A DNA stretch of 7,226 bases, from positions 1-7,226 of the forward strand of contig BNTO01000041.1 in NCBI GenBank assembly GCA_025996655.1. The letters are read 5' to 3'. The notes beneath the pieces were generated by a model. The model ran no database searches, was not told the origin of the DNA, and saw nothing but the letters and a program-made list of their open reading frames with translations. The DNA comes from Alphaproteobacteria bacterium. GTDB lineage: Bacteria; Pseudomonadota; Alphaproteobacteria; BNTO01. Shown here one piece after another: positions 5,139 through 7,226 of this stretch (its first letter is position 1; each line of letters begins with the position of its first letter). The translations under genes were made by a program, and so were the position numbers.

Positions 5139-7226
5139 TTAACGCAATTTTGCTTTAACTTCGTCAGCGACATTCTGAGGGACTTGCTCGTAATGGTCAA
5201 ATTCCATACTGAACTGAGCGCGCCCCTGAGACATAGATCTCAGCGTATTGACATACCCGAACATACAAGCCAAAGGAACCGTAGAGTGAATCACGCGCGC
5301 GTTAGCACGCTGGTCCATCCCAGAAACCTGGCCCCGCCGACTATTTAAATCACCAATCACGTCTCCCATATAATCCTCCGGCGTTACAACTTCAACCTTC
5401 ATAACGGGCTCGAGCAGCTTCGGGCCGCACCGAACGATGCCCTCACGAAACGCTGCCCTCGCTGCGATTTCAAACGCCAAAACACTGGAATCAACATCGT
5501 GAAACGCGCCATCAACCAAGGTAGCCTTGAAGTCAACCATAGGGAAGCCCGCCACAACCCCTGTTGTTAACGCCGATTCTAGCCCTTTTTCAACGCCAGG
5601 GATATACTCTTTTGGAATAGCCCCCCCAACAATTTTACTTTCAAACAAAAATCCCGAACCTGGCTCGCCCGGCTCAAAAATAATTTTCACGCGTGCAAAC
5701 TGCCCAGCGCCTCCGGATTGTTTTTTGTGCGTATAATCAATTTCATTCGCTTTTGTGATCGTTTCGCGATACGCCACCTGGGGCGCCCCAATATTGGCGT
5801 TGACTTTATATTCCCGCTTAAGAATGTCGACCTTAATGTCTAAGTGCAATTCGCCCATGCCCTTGATGACGGTCTGTCCTGTTTCAGGGTCACTCGTCAC
5901 GCGAAAAGACGGGTCTTCCGAGGCCAAACGTGACAGCGCTATGCCCATTTTTTCTTGGTCCGCCTTCGTTTGCGGTTCAATAGCAATTTCAATAACGGGA
6001 TCGGGAAAATCTAATTTTTCCAAAATAATGGGCTTGTTTTCCGAACACAGCGTATCGCCCGTTCCCGTGTTTTTAAGACCGCACAGCGCAACAATATCCC
6101 CCGCACGCGCCACTTTGATATCTTCGCGGTTGTTCGCATGCATCAACAACATGCGCCCTACCCTTTCATTCTTATCGCGTGTCGAATTAAGAACCGACGT
6201 TCCCGACTCAATAATTCCCGAATAAATGCGCACAAACGTAATCGACCCTACGAAAGGATCGGTCGCAATTTTGAAGGCCAACCCTGAGAAAGCTTCATCG
6301 CTATCAAGCCCTCGCTGTATCTCAGCGTCGGTATCCATGTCGTGGCCCTTCACCATTTTCAAATCCGAAGGAGACGGCAGATAATCAATAACGGCGTCCA
6401 AAAGTGTTTGCACGCCTTTATTTTTAAACGCCGTTCCGCACAAAACGGGAACAAACTTTCCCGCCAGCACACCCTTTCGAATGCACAATTTAATTTGTTC
6501 CATCGTCAGCGTTTCGCCGCTCAAATAGAGCTCCATGACCACGTCATCCATTTCCGCAATCATGTCCAACATGTCGGCGTGATATTTCTCGGCTTCTTTT
6601 TTCAGAACGGCAGGAATCTCAACGTCTTCCATGACCGCGCCGTTTTCGTCCCCTTCCCAAATAACGCCTTTCATGGTAACGATATCGACGATGCCTTTGA
6701 AATCGCTCTCAACACCAATAGGCAACTGCAACACAAGAGGCCGCGAGCCCAATCGGTCCACAATCATATCCACGCAGCGCAAGAAATTGGCGCCAACGCG
6801 GTCCATTTTATTCACAAAACAAATACGCGGAACGTGGTATTTATCCGCCTGGCGCCACACCGTTTCGGACTGCGGCTCGACACCCGCAACGCCGTCAAAA
6901 ACCGTGACGGCTCCGTCCAACACACGCAAACTGCGTTCGACTTCAATCGTGAAATCGACGTGACCCGGCGTATCAATAATATTAATGCGATGATCGCGCC
7001 AAAAGCACGTCGTCGCCGCCGACGTAATGGTGATCCCGCGCTCTTGCTCTTGGACCATCCAATCCATCGTAGCTTCGCCCTCGTGGACCTCACCAATTTT
7101 GTGCGTTTTCCCTGTGTAAAATAAGATACGCTCCGTGGTCGTCGTTTTTCCTGCATCAATATGCGCCATAATACCGATATTTCGGTAATGCGATGCTGGG
7201 ACAACACGCCCTTCTGCCTTTGCTTC
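5139..7226 (-). CDS. fusA: Elongation factor G, N-terminally cut by window edge
   Basis: Translational GTPase that drives tRNA-mRNA translocation on the ribosome and, with RRF, ribosome recycling in the cytoplasm. The frame is open to the window end, so 695 residues are visible and the true start lies outside; the Met at 7169 is internal, because the preceding codons read YRNIGI, the conserved lead-in to the P-loop. Visible G-domain motifs, numbered from the window edge: AHIDAGKT (21-28), RGITIT switch I (about 63-68), DTPGH (85-89), NKMD (139-142) and a later CGTAFK G5 segment. Domains II to V follow, with GMGELHLDI and [16 protein letters not shown], and the tail ends in [14 protein letters not shown]. 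Length fits the usual 690-705. The wording ([21 protein letters not shown]) is close to rickettsial EF-G. tuf follows after 43 bp, as in str operons; rpsG and rpsL are expected just outside. Confidence 0.98.
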   Translation of the reverse strand, partial: EAKAEGRVVPASHYRNIGIMAHIDAGKTTTTERILFYTGKTHKIGEVHEGEATMDWMVQEQERGITITSAATTCFWRDHRINIIDTPGHVDFTIEVERSLRVLDGAVTVFDGVAGVEPQSETVWRQADKYHVPRICFVNKMDRVGANFLRCVDMIVDRLGSRPLVLQLPIGVESDFKGIVDIVTMKGVIWEGDENGAVMEDVEIPAVLKKEAEKYHADMLDMIAEMDDVVMELYLSGETLTMEQIKLCIRKGVLAGKFVPVLCGTAFKNKGVQTLLDAVIDYLPSPSDLKMVKGHDMDTDAEIQRGLDSDEAFSGLAFKIATDPFVGSITFVRIYSGIIESGTSVLNSTRDKNERVGRMLLMHANNREDIKVARAGDIVALCGLKNTGTGDTLCSENKPIILEKLDFPDPVIEIAIEPQTKADQEKMGIALSRLASEDPSFRVTSDPETGQTVIKGMGELHLDIKVDILKREYKVNANIGAPQVAYRETITKANEIDYTHKKQSGGAGQFARVKIIFEPGEPGSGFLFESKIVGGAIPKEYIPGVEKGLESALTTGVVAGFPMVDFKATLVDGAFHDVDSSVLAFEIAARAAFREGIVRCGPKLLEPVMKVEVVTPEDYMGDVIGDLNSRRGQVSGMDQRANARVIHSTVPLACMFGYVNTLRSMSQGRAQFSMEFDHYEQVPQNVADEVKAKLR

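Noticed and set aside
6342..7124. 260-codon open frame on the plus strand opposite fusA
   Set aside because: It is antisense to the strongly conserved EF-G G domain, rich in His, Asn and Arg as expected of a shadow frame, and shows no recognisable motif or ribosome binding site.
1..7226. CRISPR array, tRNA, rRNA, transposase or attachment site
   Set aside because: No regularly spaced repeats, cloverleaf, rRNA signature or transposase motif was recognised in the window.

Overview
The window is 7.2 kb of bacterial chromosome, and every recognisable gene lies on the minus strand, so transcription runs from high to low coordinates. It opens (high end) inside the str-S10 ribosomal supercluster in the order fusA, tuf, rpsJ, rplC, rplD, rplW, rplB. 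EF-G is the most telling protein for taxonomy: its G domain and its C-terminal wording look most like Alphaproteobacteria of the Rickettsiales/Holosporales kind. EF-Tu, uL2 and uS10 are also of alphaproteobacterial type. This placement comes from memory of the families, not from a search, and the order-level part is tentative.

Layout: 5139-7226 holds EF-G, cut by the window edge at its N-terminus. EF-Tu follows at 3905-5095. Then come the tightly packed S10-operon genes rpsJ, rplC, rplD, rplW and rplB (3872 down to 1138), with gaps of a few bases or ATGA-type overlaps, consistent with one polycistronic message and translational coupling. All these products act together in translation: EF-Tu delivers aminoacyl-tRNA, EF-G translocates, uS10 belongs to the 30S head, and uL3, uL4, uL23 and uL2 are early-assembling 50S proteins.

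The S10 operon normally continues from rplB into rpsS, rplV, rpsC and the spc genes. Here it stops. The rplB stop codon runs directly into a very G-rich stretch that could form a G-quadruplex. A 328-bp gene-free spacer follows, with an 11-bp inverted repeat and a well-formed sigma70-type promoter whose spacer carries a 15-bp palindrome. That promoter faces a decayed Rhs/YD-repeat gene (about 809 down to 120). This gene keeps a good ribosome binding site and signal peptide, but has in-frame TAA codons in its YD repeats and has lost the conserved C-terminal Rhs core. A terminator-like hairpin lies beyond it.

I did not find a clearly new biological system. The points most worth a second look are the broken S10 operon and what replaced its distal half, the promoter with its operator-like palindrome driving a dead Rhs gene, the G-rich tract at the rplB stop, and two protein details: a three-residue deletion in the conserved uL2 loop and loss of the glutamine that PrmB methylates in uL3.
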